From assembly GCA_021166775.1 (NCBI GenBank), contig JAJPEQ010000013.1, positions 620,001-684,000 of the forward strand: DNA of 64,000 nucleotides, written 5' to 3'. The notes under the pieces are model-generated. The model worked only from the letters and a program-made list of their open reading frames with translations, was not told where the DNA came from and did no database searches. Origin of the DNA: Comamonas sp. GTDB taxonomy: Bacteria; Pseudomonadota; Gammaproteobacteria; Burkholderiales; Burkholderiaceae_C. Shown here piece after piece: positions 37,767-45,688 of the stretch. Position 1 is the first letter of the stretch. Each line of letters starts with the position of its first letter. The translations under genes and the position numbers were made by a program.

Positions 37767-38462
37767 TCACGCTGGCATCAGTACGGGGCCGCCCTTTTCC
37801 AGCGCCCGCTGGTAGGCCGGCCGCGCGCGCATGCGTTGGCGGTAGGCGAGCAGATGCGGCCAGGCCGCTTCGTTGCCACCGCGCGCCAGGGCGGCTTCGA
37901 CGGCGAAGCTCATCTGAAAATCCGCCATGGTGAGGTGCTCGCCCGCAAACCACGGGTGCTGCGTCAAGTGCGCCTCCATGAACGCCAGCGCGGTCTGCAC
38001 GTTGGGATCGATGAGCTTTTGCTGCACCTTGGCGCACAGCGCCCGGGCCACGGGACGCACAAAAAACGGCATGGGCTGGCGCGGGATGGTGACAAACACC
38101 AGCTTCATGACCAGCCAGTTCATCAGCGAGCCCTCGGCGTAATGCATCCAGAAGCGGCACTGGCGGTGCTCCGGCGTGCCGCGAGCGGGCTCCAGATGCG
38201 CCAGTTCAGCCGGTGCCTGGGCACCAAAGCGCTCCACCAGGTACTCGATGATGGCGCCTGACTCGGCCACGACGGCATCGCCATCGGTCACGACGGGTGA
38301 CTTGCCTAAAGGGTGGATTTTTTTGAGCTCCGCCGGTGCCAGCCGGCTCACCGGATCGCGTCGATAGAGGCGGATTTCGTAAGGAACGCCCAGCTCTTCG
38401 AGCAGCCAGAGGATGCGCTGCGAGCGCGACGTTTCAAGGTGGTGGACGGTGAGCATGTGCAT
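37767..38462 (-). CDS. Glutathione S-transferase-like protein
   Basis: 231 residues. An N-terminal thioredoxin-like half with MLTVHHLETSRSQRILWLLEELGVPYEI and the cis-Pro/ESGAIIEYL glutathione-binding motif (KSPVVTDGDAVVAESGAIIEYLVERF) precedes an all-helical C-terminal domain with the N-capping FAGEHLTMADFQMSF. The Ser/Arg in place of Tyr near the N-terminus resembles bacterial beta/theta-like GSTs. In this operon it may detoxify lipid peroxides or epoxides (inference). It overlaps the SnoaL-like gene by 29 bases; the start may be Met 1 (38462) or Met 3 (38456). Confidence 0.86.
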   Translation of the reverse strand: MHMLTVHHLETSRSQRILWLLEELGVPYEIRLYRRDPVSRLAPAELKKIHPLGKSPVVTDGDAVVAESGAIIEYLVERFGAQAPAELAHLEPARGTPEHRQCRFWMHYAEGSLMNWLVMKLVFVTIPRQPMPFFVRPVARALCAKVQQKLIDPNVQTALAFMEAHLTQHPWFAGEHLTMADFQMSFAVEAALARGGNEAAWPHLLAYRQRMRARPAYQRALEKGGPVLMPA

Positions 38463-38961
38463 CCTTGGTGGTGGTGGTGGCGGAGGCGGATTGGCGCAGC
38501 CAGCGCATCAGGGCTCCGACCAGCGGAATTTTCTCGTACAACTCTTCGGCGGTGTCCCAGTAGTCGCGATGCAGCGTCACGCGGCCCTGCGCATCGAAGC
38601 GCACCAGGGTCGCACCGTGGATGCATTGCTCCACCCGCGGTCGCCAGCGGCGCATGCGAAAGCGGAACTCCCAGGCCAGAAAGGCCTGATCGCCCTGCAC
38701 GAGGTGCTGGGTGACGGTAAAGCGCGGCTGCTCCAGCGTGGCGAACATGTGCGCAAAAATCCGCGCGATGGCCGGCACGCCGCGCACGTCGTTGAAAGGG
38801 TCCTTGAAATGCGCGTCAGGTGCGTAATGGGCGTCCAGCCGGGACAGATCCGCGGGCGAAAGCTGCTCGTACAAGGCGATCAGGCGCTGCGTGGCGGATT
38901 GCGCGGTGGCCTGGATGGCGGCCTGCGTGCCGCGGCCAGCAAGCGAGGATGAAGTTCGCAT
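38434..38961 (-). CDS. SnoaL-like / nuclear transport factor 2-like protein
   Basis: 175 residues with an NTF2-like cone fold pattern: RLIALYEQLSPADLSRLDAHYAPDAHFKDPFNDVRGVPAIARIFAHMF, then WEFRFRMRRW, GATLVRFDAQGRVTLHRDYWDTAEELYEKIPLVG. Proteins of this type occur in the photolyase/Cfa light operons of proteobacteria, often without a known reaction; the fold can act as an isomerase or cyclase. The C-terminus is an unusual Thr/His/Pro tail encoded by a GT-rich tract where it overlaps the next gene. The start at MRTSSSLAG (38961) leaves 2 bases from the SDR stop. Confidence 0.8.
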   Translation of the reverse strand: MRTSSSLAGRGTQAAIQATAQSATQRLIALYEQLSPADLSRLDAHYAPDAHFKDPFNDVRGVPAIARIFAHMFATLEQPRFTVTQHLVQGDQAFLAWEFRFRMRRWRPRVEQCIHGATLVRFDAQGRVTLHRDYWDTAEELYEKIPLVGALMRWLRQSASATTTTKDAHAHRPPP

Positions 38962-38963
38962 GG

Positions 38964-39746
38964 TCAGAGCCCCGTGAAGCGGTGCACCAGAGGGAAATAC
39001 CAACGGTACGGCAGGCAGCGCATGAGCTTGAGCACGCCTGTGAAGCGCTTGGGAAAGTGCAGCTCGAACTGCCCTCGCTCCCAGCCGCGCACGATGGCCA
39101 GCGCCGCCTGCTCCGGCGTGAGCAGTGCCGGCATGGAAAACTGGTTGTGTGCCGTCAGCGGGGTATCGACGAAACCGGGGTTGACCAGGCTCACGCCCAC
39201 CCCCTGGGGGCGCAGGTCAAGAAACAGGTTTTCCGCCAGATTGATCAGCGCCGCCTTGGTGGGCCCGTACGCCAGGCTTTGTGGCAGGCCGCGCCAACCG
39301 GCCACGCTGGCCACCAAGCTCAGGTGTGGCCTGCGCCCGGCGTCGGCGGCCTGGAGCAGCGCGGGCACCACGGCGGCCAGCACCTGCAGCGCGCCCATGA
39401 CGTTGACACGCTGGTGCTGCAGCAGCTCAGCCAACTCCAGCGCGTCGGCCGACATGGGGCGGTAGTGGCCGGCGCAATAGCACACCAGGTCCAATGGGCC
39501 GCCGGCCAGCAGTTGCTGCGCCGCGTCGGCGACGGCCTGCGCATCCGTCACATCGAGCGCCAGCGCCTGGCTGCCGGAGTGCTCTCGCACGAAGGCATCG
39601 AGCAATGCCTGCTGGCGCGCCGACACGCACACCTGGGCGCCACGCGCGTGCAGCAGGGAGGCCACGGCGCGCCCGATGCCGCTGGACGCGCCGACCAGCC
39701 ACACGCGTTGGCCGCGCCAGTCGGTGATGGGGGGGTTGAGGGGCAC
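38964..39746 (-). CDS. Short-chain dehydrogenase/reductase
   Basis: 260 residues. Cofactor motif VGASSGIGRAVAS (TGxxxGxG type), DVTD after strand 4, CYCAGHY in the NAG position, catalytic Ser in LSLVASVAG, and Tyr-Lys in YGPTKAAL. It is a classical SDR reducing or oxidising a carbonyl/alcohol with NAD(P)H. The C-terminal PYRWYFPLVHRFTGL suggests membrane association. The start is a GTG at 39746, 4 bases after the DUF3833 stop; no ATG is available without overlapping. The substrate may be a lipid intermediate made by the other operon enzymes (inference). Confidence 0.87.
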   Translation of the reverse strand: MPLNPPITDWRGQRVWLVGASSGIGRAVASLLHARGAQVCVSARQQALLDAFVREHSGSQALALDVTDAQAVADAAQQLLAGGPLDLVCYCAGHYRPMSADALELAELLQHQRVNVMGALQVLAAVVPALLQAADAGRRPHLSLVASVAGWRGLPQSLAYGPTKAALINLAENLFLDLRPQGVGVSLVNPGFVDTPLTAHNQFSMPALLTPEQAALAIVRGWERGQFELHFPKRFTGVLKLMRCLPYRWYFPLVHRFTGL

Positions 39747-39750
39747 GGCG

Positions 39751-40287
39751 CTATGTCTTGGTGAAGGACAGCAGCACTTCGCCCAGCGTGACGCCAAACT
39801 TGCTCATGGTGGCGCGGTTGAGCATCACGCGCTCATCGACCAGGAACATCCAGTCGTCGAACTGCACCTCGACCTCCTTGCCGTCCACCGGCAAGCGCAG
39901 CGTGTAGTTCCAGCGGAAAGCGTTGCCGGACTCCTGCCCTTGGGCCTCGCCCACCACGTCATCGGCACGGCCGGTGTAGCGACCATCCGCGTGCTTGGTC
40001 AGGCGCCAGACGCGGCGCTGGGTGCTGCCGTCCGCGTAGGTGAAGGCCTCGTCCAGCACGCCCTGGTTGCCTTCCCAGTGGCAGTCCATCACCACCGCGA
40101 AGCGGCGCACCACCTCGCCGCCGCGCTTCTGGAAGATGCCGTGGGCCAGGACGCGGCCGTTGAAATAGCGGTCCAGCTCCAGCAGCGGGCGCTGCTGGGC
40201 ATAGTCGGTCACCTGCGGGCTGGCGCAGCCCGCGAGGACGGCAGAGCCTGCCAGCAGGGCCAGCAGGGCATGGCGGCGGGTGTTCAT
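39751..40287 (-). CDS. DUF3833 lipoprotein
   Basis: 178 residues with a lipoprotein leader MNTRRHALLALLAGSAVLAGC. The mature part has LLELDRYFNGRVLAHGIFQKRGGEVVRRF, WEGNQGVLDEAFTYADG and NYTLRLPVDGKEVEVQFDDWMFL, the pattern I associate with DUF3833 proteins, which are regular members of photolyase/Cfa operons. A lipocalin-like beta-barrel and a role in lipid carriage are possible. It overlaps the MFS gene by ATGA. Confidence 0.82.
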   Translation of the reverse strand: MNTRRHALLALLAGSAVLAGCASPQVTDYAQQRPLLELDRYFNGRVLAHGIFQKRGGEVVRRFAVVMDCHWEGNQGVLDEAFTYADGSTQRRVWRLTKHADGRYTGRADDVVGEAQGQESGNAFRWNYTLRLPVDGKEVEVQFDDWMFLVDERVMLNRATMSKFGVTLGEVLLSFTKT

Positions 40288-41594
40288 GGGGTCACTCCTA
40301 GGGTGGGGGTTGGTGAGCGGATCAGCAGCCGGTGCAGCAGCGCGGCCGCCAGCAGCTTGAGCGCGCAGGGCAGCAGCGCGTACATCCATGCCAGGCGTTG
40401 CAGCGCCAGGGGGTCCTGGCTGCCCGGTAGGTAGCCCAACCATTGCAGCAGCGGCAGCGTCGCCCCGGCGGCCAGCGCCAGATTGAACTTGGTGGCCAGG
40501 TTCCACCAGCCCAGGTATGCACCGTCATGCGCGCCTTGCGCGCCGTGGCGCGCTATCAGCAAGGCCAGCAGCGCGCCGGGCACGGCGAGATCGGCCCCCA
40601 GTGCCGCGCCCGACAGCACGCAGATCACGGCAAAGGCCGCCACCTGCCCGCCCTGCAGCGCGGCGGCCCAGCCAAAGCCGGCCACGGCCAGCAGCATGCC
40701 GGCCAGCCACGCCCGCTCCAGCCCGAAGCGGCGCACCACCCGCAGCCAGCCCGGCAGGGACAGCGCGCCACTGACGAAATACAGCACCAGAAAGAGCGCG
40801 ATCTGCGGCGGCGTGGCCCGCAGCCGGTCCTGGGCGAAGAACAGCATCAGCGCGGCCGGGATAGCGCTGGCGATGCCGTTGCACAAAAACACCGCCAGCA
40901 GTCGGCGAAACGCGGCCTGGGTCAGCGGCTTCCAAAGCTGGAGCTTGCGCGGTTCGTGCCGCTCACGCGGTTCGGTGGTCAACGGCGGGCGCGGTGCCCG
41001 CCACAGCGCCAGCCAGCCGGCCAGCAATGCCAGCGCAAACACCCCCAGCATGGTGCCCGCACCCCAAGCCACCGAGAGCGCGCTGGCTGTGACCACGCCG
41101 ATCAGTCCCGGTCCTTCGCGCCAGGCCACGATGCGGCTGCGCTGCACGGCGTCGCCCCCCAGGCGCACACCCCAGGCCTGGTGGGCGATGACCAGCAGGC
41201 TGTGCGCCAGGCAGGTGAACAGCAGCCCCGCCACCATCCAGGTCGCCAGCGCCGACGGCCCTTGCACCCGCGGAAAGAACAGTCCCGCCATGCCGCCACC
41301 CAGGAACAGCGCCGAGGCGCCAGCCACCCACAATACCGCATGCGCGGCTCGGCGGTACAACAGGTCGCTCAAACGCCCCAGCAGCGGCTCGGCCCCCGCA
41401 TCCATCAATCGCACCAGCAGCAGCAGCGCCCCCACCGTGGCCAGCGGCAGGCCGAGATCCCTGGCGTAGTAATGCGGCAGCACCACATACAGCGGCAGCG
41501 CGGCAAAGGCCAGCGGCAGACCCATCAGCCCATAGGCCAGCCCGGAGCGCCAGGGCAGCAGCTGCGCAGCATCAGATGACCCGCCGCGGGTCAT
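40284..41594 (-). CDS. MFS transporter (MelB/GPH-like)
   Basis: 436 residues and about 12 membrane helices. It begins with LAYGLMGLPLAFAALPLYVVLPHYYARDLGLPLATVG and includes the cytoplasmic loop LMDAGAEPLLGRLSD, which resembles the DxxxDPxxG motif of the GPH/MelB sodium-sugar symporters. Such transporters recur in singlet-oxygen and light-induced lipid operons, where their substrate is not established; a lipid or isoprenoid is as likely as a sugar. It is coupled by ATGA to both neighbours. Confidence 0.84.
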   Translation of the reverse strand: MTRGGSSDAAQLLPWRSGLAYGLMGLPLAFAALPLYVVLPHYYARDLGLPLATVGALLLLVRLMDAGAEPLLGRLSDLLYRRAAHAVLWVAGASALFLGGGMAGLFFPRVQGPSALATWMVAGLLFTCLAHSLLVIAHQAWGVRLGGDAVQRSRIVAWREGPGLIGVVTASALSVAWGAGTMLGVFALALLAGWLALWRAPRPPLTTEPRERHEPRKLQLWKPLTQAAFRRLLAVFLCNGIASAIPAALMLFFAQDRLRATPPQIALFLVLYFVSGALSLPGWLRVVRRFGLERAWLAGMLLAVAGFGWAAALQGGQVAAFAVICVLSGAALGADLAVPGALLALLIARHGAQGAHDGAYLGWWNLATKFNLALAAGATLPLLQWLGYLPGSQDPLALQRLAWMYALLPCALKLLAAALLHRLLIRSPTPTLGVTP

Positions 41595-42160
41595 GGCCCG
41601 GTTCCTGGGTGGCGCGCCAGCAAGGCGCTGCGCAGGCCGGGCTCGGACGTACGCGGCGACAGCCAGATGCCGAAGAAGCGGCTCGCCAGCTCGGCGTCAT
41701 CAATCCCGCCCAGCGCCTGCTCGCCGCGCCACAGCCGCATGCCGCGCCCGGGCTGATACAGGCCTGTCAGGCGATCGCCCGGCTGCACGTCGGGCAGCAC
41801 GGCGGCCAGCGCCACTCGCCAGCGATCGGCCTGCGCAGGCGCCAGTTCGCCCTGGCGCTCGATCTCCTCGATGGAGCGCTGGGCGATGGCAGTGCCGGTG
41901 AAGGCGCGGTGGTAAGTCAACTCCAACGCCAGCGGGTAGGCGCCAAAGTCGGCCGCTTTGAACCGAGGGCCTGCCCACAGGCGGGCGCCGTAGATGCGCA
42001 GCCCGAGAAAGCGCATCTGCCCCTGGCCCGACAGGCTGGCACCGGGCAGCGCCTGGCGGATGAAGGCGGGCGGCGCCGATGCGTTCTCTGCCGCCGCAGC
42101 AAGCGCAGCGCCAGCGCAGGCAACGGCCACCGCCACGACCAGCACGCCGGACCGCGCCAT
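41591..42160 (-). CDS. Chalcone isomerase-like secreted protein
   Basis: 189 residues. A signal peptide (MARSGVLVVAVAVACAGAALA) is followed by a CHI-like domain (ALPGASLSGQGQMRFLGLRIYGARLWAGP ... YPLALELTYHRAFTGTAIAQRSIEEIERQG ... DVQPGDRLTGLYQPGRGMRLWRGEQALGGIDD). Bacterial chalcone-isomerase-like proteins are related to fatty-acid-binding proteins and are common next to Cfa and DUF1365 genes. The start at 42160 is chosen because it begins the signal peptide; longer in-frame starts (42193, 42208) read into an interspersed repeat. Confidence 0.8.
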   Translation of the reverse strand: MARSGVLVVAVAVACAGAALAAAAENASAPPAFIRQALPGASLSGQGQMRFLGLRIYGARLWAGPRFKAADFGAYPLALELTYHRAFTGTAIAQRSIEEIERQGELAPAQADRWRVALAAVLPDVQPGDRLTGLYQPGRGMRLWRGEQALGGIDDAELASRFFGIWLSPRTSEPGLRSALLARHPGTGP

Positions 42161-42198
42161 GCAATTCCATGATGAAAACAGGCTGTAAGTCATATGTG

Positions 42199-42225
42199 AC
42201 AAGCGCAAGCAGCTATCTTTTTCAG
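42199..42225 (+). repeat. Interspersed repeat, copy D (between cfa-like and chalcone-isomerase-like genes)
   Basis: The core AAGCGCAAGCAGCT at 42201-42214 is identical to copy A, followed by ATCTTTTTCAG. It sits in the only sizeable gap (61 bases) of an otherwise tightly coupled operon, and its end includes the stop codon of the Cfa-like gene. Confidence 0.6.
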
Positions 42226-43442
42226 TCTTTCACCAGCGTGAACTGCACCACGTCGATGCTGCCGCTGTCGAAGGCGGCCTCGCAGTACGCGAGGTAGAAC
42301 TCCCAGGTGCGCAGGAACTTCGCATCAAAGCCCTGAGCCAGCACCTGGGCGCGCTGCCGCGTGAACTGGCGGTGCCAGCGGCGCAGGGTCTCGGCGTAGT
42401 CCGCGCCGAAGGCCAATTCCTCCACCACGCGCAGCCCGGCCTGCTGCGCCGCCGCGCGAAAGCGCGCCGGGCTGGGCAGGCAGCCGCCCGGAAAGACGTA
42501 TTGCTGGATGAAGTCCGTGCCCTGCACATAGCGCTCGAACAGCGCGTCATCGATGACGATGCTTTGCACGCACGCGCGCCCGCCGGGTTTGAGCAAGCGT
42601 GCCACGGTGCCAAAGTAGCTGGGCCAGTAGGCCTGGCCCACGGCCTCGACCATTTCTATGGAGCAGATGGCGTCGAAGGGGGCGTCCTGGATGTCGCGGT
42701 AGTCCTGCAGGCGCAGCTCGGCCTTGTCGGTTAGCCCAGCGTCGTGCAGGCGCCGCTGGCCAAACGCCAGCTGCTCGGTGGACAGTGTCACGCCCGTCAC
42801 GTGCGCCCCGAACTCGCTCGCCGCCATCTCGGCCAGCGCGCCCCAGCCACAGCCGATCTCCAGCACGCGGTGGCCCGGATGCACTGCGGCGCTGCGCAGC
42901 GCGCGGCGCACCTTGGCATGCTGCGCGGCGGTGAAATCGCCCGCCAGATCGCCCTGGAACCAGGCGGACGAGTAAGTCATGCTTGGATCCAGCCACAACT
43001 GGTAGAAGGCGTTGCCCAGGTCGTAGTGGGCGTGGATGTTGCGCCGGCTGCCGGTGCGCGTGTTGCGGTTGAGCAGGTGGCGCAGCCGGTAGGCCAGCCG
43101 CCCCCACCAGGCGCCGTACACCAGCGACTCCAGCGCGTCGCGATTGGCCATCAGCAGGCGCAGCAGGTCGGCCAGGTGCGGCGTGCTCCAGTGCTGATCG
43201 ATATAGCCCTCGGCCAGACCGATGTCGCCCGAGCGCAGCACGGCGCCAAACACGCTCCAGTCGTGCAGGCGCAAGCTGGCGTGCGGCTGGCCGCCCTGGC
43301 CGAGCTCAAGGGTGCTGCCATCGGGCAGCTCCAGATGCAGCGTGCCGTGCTGCAGGCGCTGCAACAGGCGCAGCGCGTGGCGTGCACGGGCGGGCAGGCC
43401 CGCGGGCAAATGGAAGGGCAAGGCCGTGGTGGTCGTGTTCAT
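42222..43442 (-). CDS. Cyclopropane-fatty-acid synthase-like SAM methyltransferase
   Basis: 406 residues. An N-terminal lipid-binding segment (about 1-110) is followed by the class I methyltransferase: NIHAHYDLGNAFYQLWLDPSMTYSSAWF, SAM motif VLEIGCGWGALAEMAA, CSIEMVEAVG and QQYVFPGGCLPSP. Family enzymes methylate or cyclopropanate unsaturated acyl chains of membrane phospholipids. In a DUF1365/FAD-oxidoreductase context it could make a methylated or furan fatty acid precursor rather than a plain cyclopropane (see findings). It lies 2 bases after the DUF1365 gene. Confidence 0.9.
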   Translation of the reverse strand: MNTTTTALPFHLPAGLPARARHALRLLQRLQHGTLHLELPDGSTLELGQGGQPHASLRLHDWSVFGAVLRSGDIGLAEGYIDQHWSTPHLADLLRLLMANRDALESLVYGAWWGRLAYRLRHLLNRNTRTGSRRNIHAHYDLGNAFYQLWLDPSMTYSSAWFQGDLAGDFTAAQHAKVRRALRSAAVHPGHRVLEIGCGWGALAEMAASEFGAHVTGVTLSTEQLAFGQRRLHDAGLTDKAELRLQDYRDIQDAPFDAICSIEMVEAVGQAYWPSYFGTVARLLKPGGRACVQSIVIDDALFERYVQGTDFIQQYVFPGGCLPSPARFRAAAQQAGLRVVEELAFGADYAETLRRWHRQFTRQRAQVLAQGFDAKFLRTWEFYLAYCEAAFDSGSIDVVQFTLVKD

Positions 43443-43444
43443 GA

Positions 43445-44269
43445 TCAGCGGTCGGTTGCAGACGAACGGGAAACAGGCAACGCTGGCGCCTGCGGCTTGG
43501 TGTGAAACGGCACCTGCTTGAGCCACAGCAGCAGCGCATTCCAGAGGATGCGGGCCATCACGCCCAGGGTCAGCAATGGGTAGCGCCACAGGGCGCGGCG
43601 GCGGCTGGCGGCGGTCAGCGGCTCCAGCCGCCCGGCCATGCCGGTCAGCAGCACGGGGCCCTCCGCGTCGTGGTAGTCGATGCGCACCCTCGCCGATTGC
43701 AGCCCATCGGCCCCGCCCCGGCGAAACTCAAAGCGGTAGCCACCCTCCACCGTGCAGAAAGGCGAGACATGAAACACTTTGCGCGCCCGCAACTCCTGGC
43801 CATAGTGCGGGTGGTCGAGCAGGTAGGCGTGGCGTTCGCCAAAGGTGTTGTTCACCTCGGCCACGATGGCGCGCAGACTGCCATCCATGCGGTGGCAGTA
43901 CCAGAAGCTCACCGGCTTGAAGCTGTAGCCCAGCACGCGCGGGTAGCACTGCAGCCAGATTTCACCCTGCGCATCGGTAACGCCTTCGCTGTGCAGCAAC
44001 GCTTCCAGCCAGGCCAGTGCGCCGCCCTGCTGCGGGCCGCGGCCGCCACCATGGTCGGTGTCGCGAAACGAAAGCCATCCCGCGCGGTTGAGCGCCAGCA
44101 CGCCCGCCGCCTCGGGCCGCTCACGCAGCGTGCGCATGGGCAGCAGCAGGAAGAACGTGGGCACGATGAAGCGGTGCTTGCGCGGGCGCAGCCGGGTGTG
44201 CCACACATGGCCAAAGCCGATGTGCGGCACACGAACCGGCGCGCCAGCACCGGGTGCGATGGTGCTCAT
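43445..44269 (-). CDS. DUF1365 family protein
   Basis: 274 residues. It shows PHIGFGHVWHTRLRPRKHRF, then FLLLPM, an internal CYPRVLGYSFKPVSFWYCH with conserved Asn/Phe after it (EVNNTFGERHAYLL), and HVSPFCTVEGGYRF, which I recognise as DUF1365. These proteins nearly always lie between an FAD amine-oxidase-like gene and a Cfa-like gene, as here, and are thought to act on membrane fatty acids. It overlaps the FAD gene by ATGA. Confidence 0.87.
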   Translation of the reverse strand: MSTIAPGAGAPVRVPHIGFGHVWHTRLRPRKHRFIVPTFFLLLPMRTLRERPEAAGVLALNRAGWLSFRDTDHGGGRGPQQGGALAWLEALLHSEGVTDAQGEIWLQCYPRVLGYSFKPVSFWYCHRMDGSLRAIVAEVNNTFGERHAYLLDHPHYGQELRARKVFHVSPFCTVEGGYRFEFRRGGADGLQSARVRIDYHDAEGPVLLTGMAGRLEPLTAASRRRALWRYPLLTLGVMARILWNALLLWLKQVPFHTKPQAPALPVSRSSATDR

Positions 44270-45570
44270 GCCGCCTCCCGGCGACGCAATTGCGCCAGCA
44301 GCGCGTCGGCGGCGCGATAGCCCGACTGCAGGCCGTCTTCATGAAAGCCGTAGCTCGCCCAGGCGCCGGCAAACCAGGTGCGCTGCGCGCCTTGCAGCTG
44401 CGGCACCTGCTTTTGCGCGGCCAGCGCGCCCAGGTCGAACACCGGGTGCTCGTAATCGAACTCACCCAGCACCTGCGCGCGGTCGATGGGGCGCACCGGG
44501 TTGAGCGACACCAGCACCGGCTGGGCAAAGGGCAGCGGCTGCAGGCGGCCCAGCCAGTAATGCAGGCACACCCGGGCCGATTCCTGTGCACCATCGGCCG
44601 CGCGCTCGTAGTTCCATGCCGCCCAGGCGGCGCGGCGCCGGGGCATCACGCGGGTGTCGGTGTGCAGAACGGCGCGGTTGGCCTGATAGCGGATGGCGCC
44701 CAGCACCCGCCGCTCGTCGGCGCTGGGCTGCGCCAGCAGGTGCAGGGCCTGATCGCTGTGCACGGCCAGAATCACGGCGTCAAAGCGCTCCACGCCGCTG
44801 CCCGTGCGGACGAACACGCCTGCGGCGTTGCGCGTGATGTGCGTGACTGGCGTGGCCAGGCGCGCATCCAGCCCGCGCACGATGGCTTGGACATACTGGC
44901 GCGCACCGCCTGCCACGGTGTGCCATTGCGGCCGGTTGCGCACTTGGATCAAGCCGTGGTTGTGGCAAAAGCGCACCATGGTGCCCACCGGAAAGCGCAG
45001 CATCTGGTCGGTCGGACAGCTCCAGATGCAGCCCAGCATAGGCAAAAAATACCAATGGCGAAACGCTGCACCAAAGCCATGCCGATCCAGAAAATCGCCC
45101 AGCGGCTGCGCCAGCGCCTGCTCCTGCCCACTTTCGGCCAGCGCAGTGCACAGGCGGTTGAAGCGCAACAACTCAGAGAGCATGCCGAGAAAGCGCGGGC
45201 GCAGCAGGTTGCGCCGTTGGGCAAACACGGTCGCCAGGCTGGAGCCGCTCCATTCCAGCGCATCGGCACCCACGGCGCCCGCGCCCGGCACCTGGACGGA
45301 AAACGACATGTCCGAGGGGGCCGTGGGCACCTGCAGCTCATCGAGCAGCTCGATCAGGCCGGGGTAGGTGCGCTCGTTGAACACCAGAAAGCCGGTGTCT
45401 ACCCCGTGCGTCACGGTCTGGCCGCGCGCATCGGGCAGGGTCACATCCACGGTATGGGTGTGGCCGCCGAAATGGCGCCCCGCCTCGAACAGCGTGACTC
45501 GCGCGTGTCTGCGCAGCCGGTGCGCGGCCGCCAAACCCGAGATGCCCGATCCGATGACTGCGACGTTCAT
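44266..45570 (-). CDS. FAD-dependent amine-oxidase-like oxidoreductase (possible lipid desaturase)
   Basis: 434 residues. FAD motif VAVIGSGISGLAAAHRLRRH, acid plus GGHTHTVDV, GVDTGFLVFNERTYPGL and the C-terminal TWFAGAWASYGFHEDGLQSGYRAADAL (second flavin contact). It belongs to the phytoene-desaturase/amine-oxidase superfamily branch found with DUF1365 and Cfa genes; a fatty-acyl desaturation is the most attractive role. It is the first gene of the operon, 118 bases from the divergent CarH-like gene. The flavin and the light context make photo-oxidative stress relevant. Confidence 0.87.
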   Translation of the reverse strand: MNVAVIGSGISGLAAAHRLRRHARVTLFEAGRHFGGHTHTVDVTLPDARGQTVTHGVDTGFLVFNERTYPGLIELLDELQVPTAPSDMSFSVQVPGAGAVGADALEWSGSSLATVFAQRRNLLRPRFLGMLSELLRFNRLCTALAESGQEQALAQPLGDFLDRHGFGAAFRHWYFLPMLGCIWSCPTDQMLRFPVGTMVRFCHNHGLIQVRNRPQWHTVAGGARQYVQAIVRGLDARLATPVTHITRNAAGVFVRTGSGVERFDAVILAVHSDQALHLLAQPSADERRVLGAIRYQANRAVLHTDTRVMPRRRAAWAAWNYERAADGAQESARVCLHYWLGRLQPLPFAQPVLVSLNPVRPIDRAQVLGEFDYEHPVFDLGALAAQKQVPQLQGAQRTWFAGAWASYGFHEDGLQSGYRAADALLAQLRRREAA

Positions 45571-45629
45571 GTCCTTTTCCCCATTCGTGGTGATTTCGCG
45601 CGCCCAGCCGGCTCATCGCGTTGTGGCGT

Positions 45630-45658
45630 AATGTACTAGACAAAATCATTTTTGTCTT
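45630..45658 (-). promoter_or_regulatory. Predicted promoter of the photolyase/lipid operon
   Basis: On the minus strand AAGACA (45653-45658) and TACATT (45630-45635) are separated by exactly 17 bases and resemble -35 and -10 boxes (4 of 6 each). They lie about 60 bases upstream of the first gene. The -35 box falls inside the operator candidate at 45648-45667. Confidence 0.45.
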
Positions 45659-45667
45659 GGACAATAA
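45638..45667. promoter_or_regulatory. Operator candidate for the CarH/LitR-type regulator
   Basis: Two overlapping dyads are present. AGACAAAA (45638-45645) and TTTTGTCT (45650-45657) form a perfect inverted repeat. ATTTTTGTC, 3 bases, then GACAATAA (45648-45667) forms a second. The second recurs almost unchanged at 45997-46016. The location between the divergent regulator and operon, overlapping the operon -35 box, fits a repressor site. Confidence 0.6.
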
Positions 45668-45688
45668 TTACAAACTTCGCCATCAACC

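Noticed and set aside
38466-38492. GGTGGTGGTGG-type tract as a microsatellite or CRISPR-like repeat
   Set aside because: It is a short low-complexity tract encoding the Thr-rich tail of the SnoaL-like protein, with no spacer structure.
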